From positions 1-10,056 of the forward strand of contig JAUYSA010000161.1 in NCBI GenBank assembly GCA_030696545.1: a stretch of 10,056 nucleotides of DNA. The letters run 5' to 3'. Of this stretch, positions 1-5,983 are shown piece by piece (position 1 is the stretch's first letter; every line of letters starts with the position of its first letter). The notes under the pieces are model-generated. The model did not search any database. It saw only the letters and a list, made by a program, of their open reading frames with translations, and was not told where the DNA came from. Position numbers and translations under genes: made by a program. Source of the DNA: Hyphomonadaceae bacterium (GTDB lineage Bacteria; Pseudomonadota; Alphaproteobacteria; Caulobacterales; Hyphomonadaceae).

Positions 1-2
1 CC

Positions 3-392
3 GCAAACGTCCGTCTCGAAGGCTTCAACGATCAACTCGCCCGCCACCATGACGAAGCCCAGCTCGCCCGCTCGCCGGAGCTGATGCGCCAGCTTGAAGC
101 CATCTCCGACGAACTCATGCTCGCCGCCGATGAAGCCCGCACCCGCCTCGCGCTGGTCGACGCCATCTCCGCCGCTGGAGCCATGGCGCAACTTCTCGCC
201 GCCATCCGCGACAACCGCATCTGCGATGACGACGAAGCCAGGCGCGCGAAAGACCTCGAAGCGAAAGCGATCCGCTTTCTCGGCTCGGCCAATCTTTACG
301 ATCCGCACTTCTGCCGCACACTCAGCCAGACCAAGCTCGGTAACAGGCTTCACGTTGCGCCTGCGCGTGAGGCCGAATACCGCGCGTCCTGA
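3..392 (+). CDS. Unrecognised helix-rich protein, 3' end only
   Basis: The reading frame is open from the left edge of the window and ends at TGA 390-392, giving 129 visible residues; the start lies outside. I do not recognise the family. The visible part is rich in Ala, Leu, Arg, Glu and Asp, has no membrane segment, and from about residue 22 to 72 looks like long amphipathic helices that could pair as a coiled coil. The last 40 residues are less regular and contain the only Cys near FLGSANLYDPHFC. The stop is 3 nt from the stop of the convergent membrane protein gene. In-frame ATGs at 84 and elsewhere are probably internal, because the frame continues upstream without a break and with the same composition. 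The gene is real by codon bias and open length; its function is unknown. Confidence 0.6.
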   Translation, partial: ANVRLEGFNDQLARHHDEAQLARSPELMRQLEAISDELMLAADEARTRLALVDAISAAGAMAQLLAAIRDNRICDDDEARRAKDLEAKAIRFLGSANLYDPHFCRTLSQTKLGNRLHVAPAREAEYRAS

Positions 393-395
393 AAC

Positions 396-887
396 TCAGG
401 CCAGCTCGACCCGGATATGCGGCTGCATCTTCGACACGCCGCGCGCCCATTGTTCAAGCCGCCCCGGCAACACCTCAGTGCCGGCAAACGGCAACACGGC
501 GCCCTTACCGTCGAGTAGTTTGACAGTCGACGACTCCGAGCTTGCATCGACGCGGATCACCGAAACGTCCGCGAGGTTCAGGCTGCCTGAGGCGGATGCG
601 TGCACCTCGTTCCACCAGTGCAGCTCGCCCGTGCGAGCGTTGATCCTGCTGCCGCGTTTGAAGTTCCGCACAATGCCCGTCAGACCGGCGACGCTCGCCA
701 GCACGCCGATCCAGAACGCCACCGGCACGAGCCAGGGCGCGCACTCGCCGCTTTCATCGCAGTTTGTCGCCGGATCAATCGTCGCGCCCGCAAACGCGAA
801 CACAAGGCCAAACGCCAGCAAGACGTACAGCCTGAAATCCTTGCGGCCAGACGTCTGGTGAACCATCACCCAGTCCGGCCCGGACAT
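396..887 (-). CDS. Small two-helix membrane protein of unknown function
   Basis: The product is 163 aa if translation starts at the ATG at 887. Hydrophobic segments lie at about residues 19-36 and 50-73. They are separated by a short loop with two Cys (C43, C49) that could form a disulfide if the loop is periplasmic. The remaining ~90 residues are soluble, with alternating beta-like strands and Trp-Trp at 91-92, recalling the small PH-like/YdbT-type domains that follow two helices in bacterial membrane proteins. That comparison is only an impression. The frame is open further upstream to 1007, but the added residues are Arg-rich and would extend into the promoter region of the divergent cytochrome gene. 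No start has a strong Shine-Dalgarno, so ATGs at 866 or 911 remain possible. The gene converges with its left neighbour, with stops 3 nt apart. Confidence 0.6.
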   Translation of the reverse strand: MSGPDWVMVHQTSGRKDFRLYVLLAFGLVFAFAGATIDPATNCDESGECAPWLVPVAFWIGVLASVAGLTGIVRNFKRGSRINARTGELHWWNEVHASASGSLNLADVSVIRVDASSESSTVKLLDGKGAVLPFAGTEVLPGRLEQWARGVSKMQPHIRVELA

Positions 888-978
888 ATTGTCGAATTGC
901 CGACCCCGCATGGCCCGACATTGCCGCGAAGCGGTTAAAAACGCCTGTCGCAAACCCCTCAAATTCATTTCCAGGCGA

Positions 979-992
979 TTGATCGGCATCAA
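979..992. promoter_or_regulatory. FNR/FixK-type binding site
   Basis: The sequence TTGATCGGCATCAA is a perfect match to the consensus TTGAT-N4-ATCAA bound by FNR, Anr and FixK regulators of the CRP/FNR family. It lies in the 166-bp gap between a divergent membrane protein gene and a c-type cytochrome gene. Its centre (985.5) is 68 bp upstream of the cytochrome ATG. A weak -10-like TCTAGC at 1012-1017 would put the transcript start near 1024, so the box would be centred at about -39, close to the -41.5 of class II FNR activation. Genes for c-type cytochromes are classic targets. The match is seen directly; regulation is inferred. Confidence 0.6.
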
Positions 993-1053
993 GTTTGCCA
1001 TCCGCAACTGGTCTAGCCTCTGCGTCCTCGATCAACAGGAGAGGCTGTCCACC

Positions 1054-1587
1054 ATGCGTGCATTCTCGTCCGCCATTCTCGGTCTTGCCTCCGTCGCAGC
1101 GGCCACGGCCTGCGCGCCTGCTAAAACCGAAGCGCCACCCGCCGCTGCGCCAGTTGCATCCGCTACAACAGCCGCGACGCCAATCAAGCTTCCGGTGAGC
1201 ATAAATGCGATCATGGTCGCGCTCGTCGATCATGCGTCAGAGCCGCTCTGGCTTGACGCCTACGAACCGCCAGCCACGGCCGATCGCTGGCTTGAAGCGC
1301 AATACAACGCGTATCAGATGGCCATCAGCGGCAAGCTGATCCAGCTAGCGGGAACGGGTCCGAACGATGCGGACTGGGTCACAGATCCCGATTGGATAAA
1401 GATGTCTGACGAACTTAGCGCGGCCGGCATGGATGCGCTTCAGGCGTCCATTATGCAGGATGCGGCCATGCTGAACACGGCGGGCGATCGTCTCGTCGCC
1501 GCGTGCGAGGCCTGCCACAAGCAGTTCAAGCCGGGACTCACCAGCATGGGCATATACAAATCACCCAACTATCCGGAGAAGAAGTAG
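1054..1587 (+). CDS. c-type cytochrome lipoprotein (cytochrome c'/c556-like)
   Basis: This 177-aa exported haem protein probably carries electrons or binds small ligands at the outer face of the cytoplasmic membrane. The haem motif CEACH lies near the C-terminus (151-155), as in the four-helix cytochrome c'/c556 fold. Met54, in a predicted first helix (NAIMVALVD), is placed to be the axial ligand as in c556; this is inference. The N-terminus is a hydrophobic signal ending in Cys20. The sequence before it (ATAC) is a weak lipobox lacking Leu at -3, so cleavage by signal peptidase I is possible. Residues 21-46 are an Ala/Pro/Thr linker. The ATG at 1054 is chosen because AGGAGAGG (1037-1044) lies 9 nt before it and the signal peptide follows; the frame is open upstream to 889 but that part is Arg-rich. 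An FNR/FixK box sits upstream. The stop is 3 nt from the end of convergent yebC. Confidence 0.8.
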   Translation: MRAFSSAILGLASVAAATACAPAKTEAPPAAAPVASATTAATPIKLPVSINAIMVALVDHASEPLWLDAYEPPATADRWLEAQYNAYQMAISGKLIQLAGTGPNDADWVTDPDWIKMSDELSAAGMDALQASIMQDAAMLNTAGDRLVAACEACHKQFKPGLTSMGIYKSPNYPEKK

Positions 1588-1590
1588 GCC

Positions 1591-2340
1591 TTACCCCGCC
1601 AGACGGGCCATTTCTTCGTCGCTGATCTCGTAATTGCCATAGACGTTCTGCACATCGTCGCAGTCATCGAGCTCGTCGAGCATCTTCATCAGCTTCTCGG
1701 CGTTCTCGCCTTCGACCTGCACCATGTTCAGCGGTTTCCAGATCAGCGAGGTCGATGTCGCCGCCGTCTTGATCTTGCCTTCAAGCGCCGCTGCCACTTC
1801 GGCAAGGTCTGCGCGGGCCGTGTAGATGTAGTGCCCATCCGCATCGCTCGACACATCGCTGGCGCCGGCTTCAAGCGCTGCTTCCATGATAGCGTCTTCA
1901 GTCCCGGCATTCACCGGATAGATGATCTCGCCGACATTCTCGAAGCCTGACGAGACGGCCCCTGTCTGCCCGAGATTGCCGCCATGGTGCGTGAACGCCG
2001 TGCGCACATCCGTCGCCGCACGGTTCTTGTTGTCGGTCGAGCACTCCACGATCAGGCCCACGCCACCCGGCGCAAAGCCTTCGTAGCGGATCGCCTCATA
2101 GTTGGCGCCATCAGCGCCCGCGCCCTTGTCGATCGCGCGCTGGATGTTGTCCTTCGGCATCGACGCGGCCTTGGCGTTGTTCACGGCCAGGCGCAGGCGC
2201 GGATTGAAGTTCACATCCGCCATGCCGCTCTTGGCCGCGACCGTGATCTCTTTTGCAAACTTCGAAAACAGCTTGGCCTTGGCCTTGTCGGCCTTGCCCT
2301 TGCGGTGCTGGATGTTCGCCCATTTGCTGTGGCCGGCCAT
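1591..2340 (-). CDS. yebC: YebC/PmpR (TACO1) family translation/regulatory factor
   Basis: The 249-aa product is full length (E. coli YebC is about 246 aa). It begins with the family signature MAGHSKWANIQHRKGKADKA, followed by the domain-1 helices and, near residues 53-71, the conserved NNAKAASMPKDNIQRAIDKG region. Then come EGFAPGGVGLIVE (residues 107-119) and the typical HHGGNLG at about 138-144. The acidic C-terminus (LDELDDCDDVQNVYGN) is also characteristic. Family members are cytosolic. They were first described as transcriptional regulators such as PmpR, and more recently as ribosome-associated factors, like mitochondrial TACO1, that relieve stalling at proline-rich stretches. Which role applies here cannot be read from sequence. 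The upstream sequence has a GAGAGGG Shine-Dalgarno. In many bacteria yebC precedes ruvCAB; here it stands alone between a convergent cytochrome gene and a divergent DUF3617 lipoprotein. Confidence 0.95.
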   Translation of the reverse strand: MAGHSKWANIQHRKGKADKAKAKLFSKFAKEITVAAKSGMADVNFNPRLRLAVNNAKAASMPKDNIQRAIDKGAGADGANYEAIRYEGFAPGGVGLIVECSTDNKNRAATDVRTAFTHHGGNLGQTGAVSSGFENVGEIIYPVNAGTEDAIMEAALEAGASDVSSDADGHYIYTARADLAEVAAALEGKIKTAATSTSLIWKPLNMVQVEGENAEKLMKMLDELDDCDDVQNVYGNYEISDEEMARLAG

Positions 2341-2487
2341 GGGGGGCCCTCTCGTTTGTTATGAAGACTATCAGGAGCGGAAGCCCGAATAGCCGAGAGC
2401 ATACAGCCCCGGCAAGCTCCGGCATAATGCGCGCCCGCATGTACGCATCTGTAAGTCGCCCATGTCGCGCAACAGGGTACATTCCCG

Positions 2488-2507
2488 CCTGTCGAATCAA
2501 CGACAGG
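2488..2507 (+). promoter_or_regulatory. 5'-UTR hairpin overlapping the Shine-Dalgarno
   Basis: CCTGTCG (2488-2494) and CGACAGG (2501-2507) are a perfect 7-bp inverted repeat with the 6-nt loop AATCAA. The right arm covers the first three bases of the strong Shine-Dalgarno AGGAGG (2505-2510), which is 6 nt from the ATG at 2517. In mRNA such a stem could lower ribosome access. Whether the transcript starts upstream of it is unknown, so a DNA-level operator is the alternative reading. Confidence 0.35.
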
Positions 2508-2516
2508 AGGACGTGG

Positions 2517-3023
2517 ATGAGAATTTACCTTCTATCGGCCGTCGCCATGCTGGCGCTCGCCGCATGTGGCGGCCCCGCCGCGCCGCCCACCGAAAGCGCC
2601 GCCGCCACGCCTGAAGCCGCAGCACCCGCTGCGCCTGCCCCGGCGGCAGACACCGCCATGGGCCCCGCCATCGGCCAGTGGGAGATGACCCTCGACGCCG
2701 CCGGCATGGCCATGCCGGCGCAGAAGATCTGCTACAAGGAACAGATCAGCTTCGCCGAAGCGCAGGAGATGCAGAAGCAGGCCGGCATGACCTGCTCCGA
2801 GAACGCCTACACGCCGATTGCTGGCGGCATCACCGGCCGCTCCATCTGCACAATGGACGGCACGACCATCACCACTGACAGCAAGATCATGGGCGACTTC
2901 AACACCGCCTACACGATGGAGATGACCTCCTCGATCGATCCCGCGCCTCCGGGCATTCCCAACCCCTCGACTACCACGATCAAGATGGTCCGCCTCGGCG
3001 ATTGCCCGCCCGAAACGCCCTGA
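2517..3023 (+). CDS. DUF3617-type lipoprotein
   Basis: The product is a 168-aa predicted lipoprotein. The signal peptide ends in the canonical lipobox LAAC with Cys17 lipidated, followed by an Ala/Pro-rich linker to about residue 46. The folded part starts with GQWEMTLDAAGMAMP (53-67), matching the GxWE...GMxMP opening of DUF3617 proteins. It has the family's spaced cysteines (C72, C93, C111, C163) and the terminal RLGDC. These four probably form two disulfides in the periplasm. The family is common in Alpha- and Gammaproteobacteria and has no known function. AGGAGG (2505-2510) fixes the ATG at 2517. It is divergent from yebC and transcribed alone, ending in an intrinsic terminator about 30 bp after the stop. 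Confidence 0.85.
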   Translation: MRIYLLSAVAMLALAACGGPAAPPTESAAATPEAAAPAAPAPAADTAMGPAIGQWEMTLDAAGMAMPAQKICYKEQISFAEAQEMQKQAGMTCSENAYTPIAGGITGRSICTMDGTTITTDSKIMGDFNTAYTMEMTSSIDPAPPGIPNPSTTTIKMVRLGDCPPETP

Positions 3024-3055
3024 TCGCCTCCCCTTTTTCGGGAGTTCGCAAAATG

Positions 3056-3092
3056 GTGGCGGCAGGTCTATACCTGCCGCCACTGTCGTTTT
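3056..3092 (+). terminator. Intrinsic terminator after the DUF3617 gene
   Basis: A perfect 12-bp stem, GTGGCGGCAGGT (3056-3067) with ACCTGCCGCCAC (3072-3083), encloses the 4-nt loop CTAT. It is followed after 5 nt by TTTT (3089-3092). This is a strong hairpin with a short U-tract, placed about 30 bp after the stop at 3023, and it separates this gene from tesB. The small preceding inverted repeat CTCCC/GGGAG (3028-3044) has no T-tract after it and is not needed. Confidence 0.75.
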
Positions 3093-3145
3093 AGGGACGC
3101 TGGCTGGCGAAGACCGGCTGCCCCCACTCCCACGGATGCCTGCCA

Positions 3146-4042
3146 ATGACCGACGCCGCCCCCTTCTCCGAAGATCCGGTCGCCGACCTGGTTTCGCTGC
3201 TCGATATCGAGCGGATCGAGGTCAACCTCTTCCGTGGCCAGTCCCCCGACGATGGCATGAAGCGCGTGTTCGGCGGCCAGGTCATCGCGCAGGCGCTGGT
3301 TGCCGCCTACAAGACGGTCGAGAACCGCGTCTGCCACAGCTTGCACGCCTACTTCATCCGCCCCGGCGACCCGACCGTGCCGATCCTCTACGAGGTTGAC
3401 CGCGCGCGTGACGGCAAGAGCTTCGCCACCCGCCGCGTCGTCGCGATCCAGCATGGCGAGCAGATCCTCAACCTCTCCTGCTCCTTCCAGACGCCGGAGA
3501 CAGGCTTCACCCACCAGTCGCCGATGCCGCAGACAAAGAAGCCCGACGAGCTGATGTCGGAAGACGAGCTGCGCGCGATGGCGAAGGACCACATCCCGAA
3601 GGAATTCCAGAAACAGTTCTCGCGCCCCCGCCCGATCGAGCTGAAGCCAGTCGATCCGCGCCAGATGATTTCGCCTGCCAAGACCGAACCGAAGAAGCAG
3701 ATGTGGCTGCGCGCGCGCGGCAAGATCGACGCGAACAACGTCGCGCTCCAGCAATGCCTGCTCGCCTACGCCTCCGACATGGGCATTCTCGACACCGCAA
3801 CGAAGCCCCACGGCGTCAACTGGTTCACCGGCGGCGTGCAGATGGCGAGCCTCGACCACTCGATGTGGTTCCACGAACCCTTCGATATGTCGGACTGGCT
3901 GCTCTACACGATGGACTCACCCTCAGCCTCGGGCGCGCGCGGCTTCAACCGTGGCGAAGTCTTCACCCAGTCCGGCACGCTGGTGGCCTCGGTTACACAG
4001 GAAGGCCTGATGCGTCCCAGAGAACCCAAGTTCAAGAACTGA
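3146..4042 (+). CDS. tesB: Acyl-CoA thioesterase II (TesB)
   Basis: The 298-aa cytosolic enzyme hydrolyses acyl-CoA to free fatty acid and CoA. It has the double-hotdog layout of TesB: an N-terminal hotdog including RVFGGQVIAQAL (40-51) and HSLHAYFIRPGDP (64-76), then a C-terminal hotdog with SLDHSMWFH (235-243) and ASGARGFNRGE (261-271). By alignment from memory to E. coli TesB (catalytic D204, T228, Q278), the equivalents are D211, S235 and Q285; the Thr is replaced by Ser, which keeps the hydroxyl. Length matches the family (about 286 aa in E. coli). The ATG at 3146 begins the usual acidic lead-in, but its Shine-Dalgarno is weak (GGA at 3134-3136). The gene stands alone, 53 bp after a terminator and convergent with the reductase gene. 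Confidence 0.93.
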   Translation: MTDAAPFSEDPVADLVSLLDIERIEVNLFRGQSPDDGMKRVFGGQVIAQALVAAYKTVENRVCHSLHAYFIRPGDPTVPILYEVDRARDGKSFATRRVVAIQHGEQILNLSCSFQTPETGFTHQSPMPQTKKPDELMSEDELRAMAKDHIPKEFQKQFSRPRPIELKPVDPRQMISPAKTEPKKQMWLRARGKIDANNVALQQCLLAYASDMGILDTATKPHGVNWFTGGVQMASLDHSMWFHEPFDMSDWLLYTMDSPSASGARGFNRGEVFTQSGTLVASVTQEGLMRPREPKFKN

Positions 4043-4079
4043 GGCTGCAAGGCCCGGTCCGTTCAAACGCGTCGACCAT

Positions 4080-5192
4080 CTAATCGCGCCACCCGCTAAC
4101 CTGGCTGCCGCCAAACACCGCGTGCTGACGGAGGCCTGGCGTAAACAAGCTATAAAGCATCCTTGAATCAGGCGCGCTGATCGCATTCAGCGCGGCGCGA
4201 TGCTCCGGCGAAAGCGTTATCGCGAGCGCCGCCATGTTCTCAACGACCTGCCCCGCACGACTGACTCCCATAAGCGTGCCGGCAATCCCTGGCCGGCTCA
4301 TCACCCAGGCCAGCGCGATCTGCGCAGGACTATTGCCAGTGTCATCTGCAACGCCGCGCAGCACATCCAGGATCTTCCAGTTCCGTTCCGTGAAGAGCGT
4401 GTCGCCGAAGGGATTGGCGCCGTCGAGCCGCTTGTCGTCGTGCGGACGCTCCTCGTCCTGCTTGGCGGCGTCGCGCGGCAATCCACCTGCCCGTGGCGCG
4501 GCAGCCTCGACTGTCCCCCTGTCATATTTGCCGGTCAGCAAACCATAGGCGAGCGGGCTCCAGGGCTGAACCGCCATGTCGAACGCGGCGGCCAGTGGCA
4601 TGTGTTCGTCTTCGATATCGCGGTTTGCCAACGAGTAAAAATACTGAAGGGCGATTGGTCCGGGCATTCCGCGAACGGCCGCTAGCGTGGCGACTTTCGC
4701 GACATACCAGGCTGGCGAATTCGACATGCCCCAATACCGAATTTTCCCTGAACGCACGAGCCCCGCCATCGTCTCAAGCAACTCCTCGGCGGGCGTTACT
4801 GAATCCCACACATGCAGCCAGAAGAGATCGACATGGTCGGTACGCAGCCGTTGCAGCGACCCGTTCAGTGCGCTGTGCAGATGTCGCGCGCCACTGCCGC
4901 CCGCGGAAACGCCGCTGCCTGCCGCAAAACCCGCCTTTGTTGCTATGACCATCTCGTTGCGCAGACCGCGTTCGGCGATCAGGCCGCCAAGTATCTCTTC
5001 GCTTCGCCCGCCTGAATACACATCAGCGGTGTCGACGAAGTTTCCTCCCGCCTCGACATAGGCGTTGAAGATCTCGCGTGACCCGTCCTGACCAGCACCC
5101 CAGCGCGCCGTCCCGAAAGTCATCGTCCCCAGCGCAAAGGGACTGACAACAAGTCCGGATTTACCGAGCGTGCGAAATTGCGTAGGAGGCAT
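4080..5192 (-). CDS. Aldo/keto reductase
   Basis: The 370-aa soluble NAD(P)H-dependent oxidoreductase belongs to the aldo-keto reductase (beta/alpha)8-barrel superfamily. The catalytic tetrad is complete: D54 and Y59 in FVDTADVYSGG, K86 in IATKAGF, and H127 in DLFWLHVWD. The opening RTLGKSGLVVSPFALGTMTFG is the standard AKR N-terminus, and GMSN (155-158) and GVSRAGQVVEN (309-319) are the usual phosphate/cofactor region signatures. About 45 residues between positions 222 and 270 form a long loop before FTERNWKI, as in Tas/IolS-like AKRs. The substrate cannot be told. The ATG at 5192 is preferred over an upstream in-frame start at 5375, because it gives the standard N-terminus and has AGAG just before it. 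The longer version would run through the operator and into tetR. It is divergent from tetR and probably repressed by it. Confidence 0.92.
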   Translation of the reverse strand: MPPTQFRTLGKSGLVVSPFALGTMTFGTARWGAGQDGSREIFNAYVEAGGNFVDTADVYSGGRSEEILGGLIAERGLRNEMVIATKAGFAAGSGVSAGGSGARHLHSALNGSLQRLRTDHVDLFWLHVWDSVTPAEELLETMAGLVRSGKIRYWGMSNSPAWYVAKVATLAAVRGMPGPIALQYFYSLANRDIEDEHMPLAAAFDMAVQPWSPLAYGLLTGKYDRGTVEAAAPRAGGLPRDAAKQDEERPHDDKRLDGANPFGDTLFTERNWKILDVLRGVADDTGNSPAQIALAWVMSRPGIAGTLMGVSRAGQVVENMAALAITLSPEHRAALNAISAPDSRMLYSLFTPGLRQHAVFGGSQVSGWRD

Positions 5193-5201
5193 GGCCGGTC
5201 T

Positions 5202-5225
5202 CTTTCGTATCGGTTGATACAAAAG
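5202..5225. promoter_or_regulatory. Palindromic operator between the reductase and tetR
   Basis: CTTTCGTATC (5202-5211) and GATACAAAAG (5216-5225) are inverted repeats matching at 9 of 10 positions around the 4-nt centre GGTT. The core GTATC-N4-GATAC is perfect. The size and symmetry fit a TetR-family dimer site. It lies 10 bp upstream of the reductase ATG and about 49 bp upstream of the tetR ATG, so a bound repressor could block reductase transcription and autoregulate tetR. A weaker GATAT-containing sequence at 5257-5275 shares only the right half-site. Confidence 0.6.
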
Positions 5226-5260
5226 GAAATGCGCCTTTCCACAGCGACCGTCAACGTTTA

Positions 5261-5273
5261 TATAGTGATCGAT
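5261..5273 (+). promoter_or_regulatory. Probable -10 element of tetR; leaderless start
   Basis: TATAGT (5261-5266) resembles a sigma-70 -10 box and is followed by only 7 nt before the tetR ATG at 5274. Transcription would then begin at or next to the start codon. No Shine-Dalgarno precedes this ATG, which fits a leaderless mRNA. A -35 is poorly matched (TTCCAC at 5237-5242, 18-bp spacer). Confidence 0.4.
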
Positions 5274-5888
5274 ATGAAAGCGTCTGCCCCCACGCCAGTC
5301 CGGAAGATCGGGCGCCCTCTGTCGTTTGATCGCGACGCGGCGCTTGCCCAGGCGATGCTGCTGTTCTGGAAGCATGGCTACGAGGCAACCTCACTCAGTG
5401 ACCTCACATCAGCGATGGGCGTGAACGCTCCCAGCATTTACGCCGCCTTTGGCGACAAGAAGCGGCTCTTTCTCGAGGCTGTTCGCCTTTATATCTCAGG
5501 CCCAGTCAACGCGGACACGATCATCGACGACGCCCCAACCGCGCAGCAGGCGGCGGCAGGGCTGCTTGACGCGTCAGTTGCCGGTTTTACCGGCCGCGAC
5601 ACACCGAAGGGCTGTCTGCTCGCGAGCTCCGCCATCAGCTGCTCAGCGGCAGCAGCCGACGTGCAGGCCGAATTGGGGTCCATCCGGCGCAAGATCGAAG
5701 CCCGCCTGAAAGACAAGATCCTGCGCGACATCAAGATCGGCGCAATGGCGTCAGATGCAAATGCCGGCGCGTTGGCGGGGCACGTCATGGCCGTCATTCA
5801 AGGGATGTCGACCTTGGCCCGCGATGGCGCAAGCCGCGAGAAGCTCCGGCAAATCGCGGCCACCGCGATGTTGGCATGGGCCAGATGA
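5274..5888 (+). CDS. TetR/AcrR family transcriptional repressor
   Basis: The 204-aa DNA-binding protein has an N-terminal TetR domain. GRPLSFDRDAALAQAMLLFW (13-32) opens helix 1, and the helix-turn-helix spans about 39-59 (SLSDLTSAMGVNAPSIYAAF). The usual FGDKKRLFLEAV follows (59-70). The C-terminal ligand and dimerisation region contains GCLLASSAISC, typical of the subgroup with a GC(L/F) motif. The ligand is unknown. The ATG at 5274 gives the normal short basic tail before GRP. The frame is open back to 5178, but that would overlap the reductase start. The gene probably represses the divergent aldo/keto reductase and itself through the palindrome at 5202-5225, a common arrangement for sensors of reactive carbonyls or electrophiles. 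Confidence 0.9.
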   Translation: MKASAPTPVRKIGRPLSFDRDAALAQAMLLFWKHGYEATSLSDLTSAMGVNAPSIYAAFGDKKRLFLEAVRLYISGPVNADTIIDDAPTAQQAAAGLLDASVAGFTGRDTPKGCLLASSAISCSAAAADVQAELGSIRRKIEARLKDKILRDIKIGAMASDANAGALAGHVMAVIQGMSTLARDGASREKLRQIAATAMLAWAR

Positions 5889-5971
5889 AAGACTCCTCCG
5901 CGCTTCGCCCCCAGCCGCGTACGAACATGGCTCAGCATGCCCGTTGCCCTGAACTCAAGTTGAAGAACTAG
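5885..5971 (+). CDS. Possible 28-aa small ORF overlapping the tetR stop
   Basis: ATG 5885-5887 overlaps the tetR stop (TGA 5886-5888) in the ATGA arrangement that often marks translational coupling. The frame runs 28 codons to TAG 5969-5971 and ends ELKLKN. It has no recognisable domain, hydrophobic segment or own ribosome site, and it ends 12 nt before the stop of the convergent membrane protein gene. It may be chance, and only conservation would decide. Confidence 0.15.
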   Translation: MKDSSALRPQPRTNMAQHARCPELKLKN

Positions 5972-5983
5972 GGCAGTCCAGCC

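Noticed and set aside
1015..1046. 7-bp inverted repeat AGCCTCT/AGAGGCT over the cytochrome ribosome site
   Set aside because: The 18-nt loop makes it weak, and if the FNR box drives transcription the message starts near 1024, so the left arm would not be in the RNA.
889..1053. Upstream extension of the cytochrome gene to an ATG at 889
   Set aside because: The added residues are Arg-rich and bury the signal peptide; the strong AGGAGAGG site and the FNR/FixK box both point to the ATG at 1054.
2532..3146. Long minus-strand open frame opposite the DUF3617 gene
   Set aside because: It is Gly/Arg-rich with no domain and runs opposite a well supported gene and its terminator; typical of GC-rich antisense frames.
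3068..3874. 268-codon minus-strand open frame opposite tesB
   Set aside because: tesB on the plus strand has complete family motifs; the antisense frame has no recognisable protein features.
5193..5375. 61-residue N-terminal extension of the aldo/keto reductase
   Set aside because: It would run through the operator and into tetR, and precedes the normal AKR N-terminus.
5945..5975. TGCCCT/AGGGCA inverted repeat after tetR as a terminator
   Set aside because: Only 6 bp with a 19-nt loop and no T-tract on either strand.
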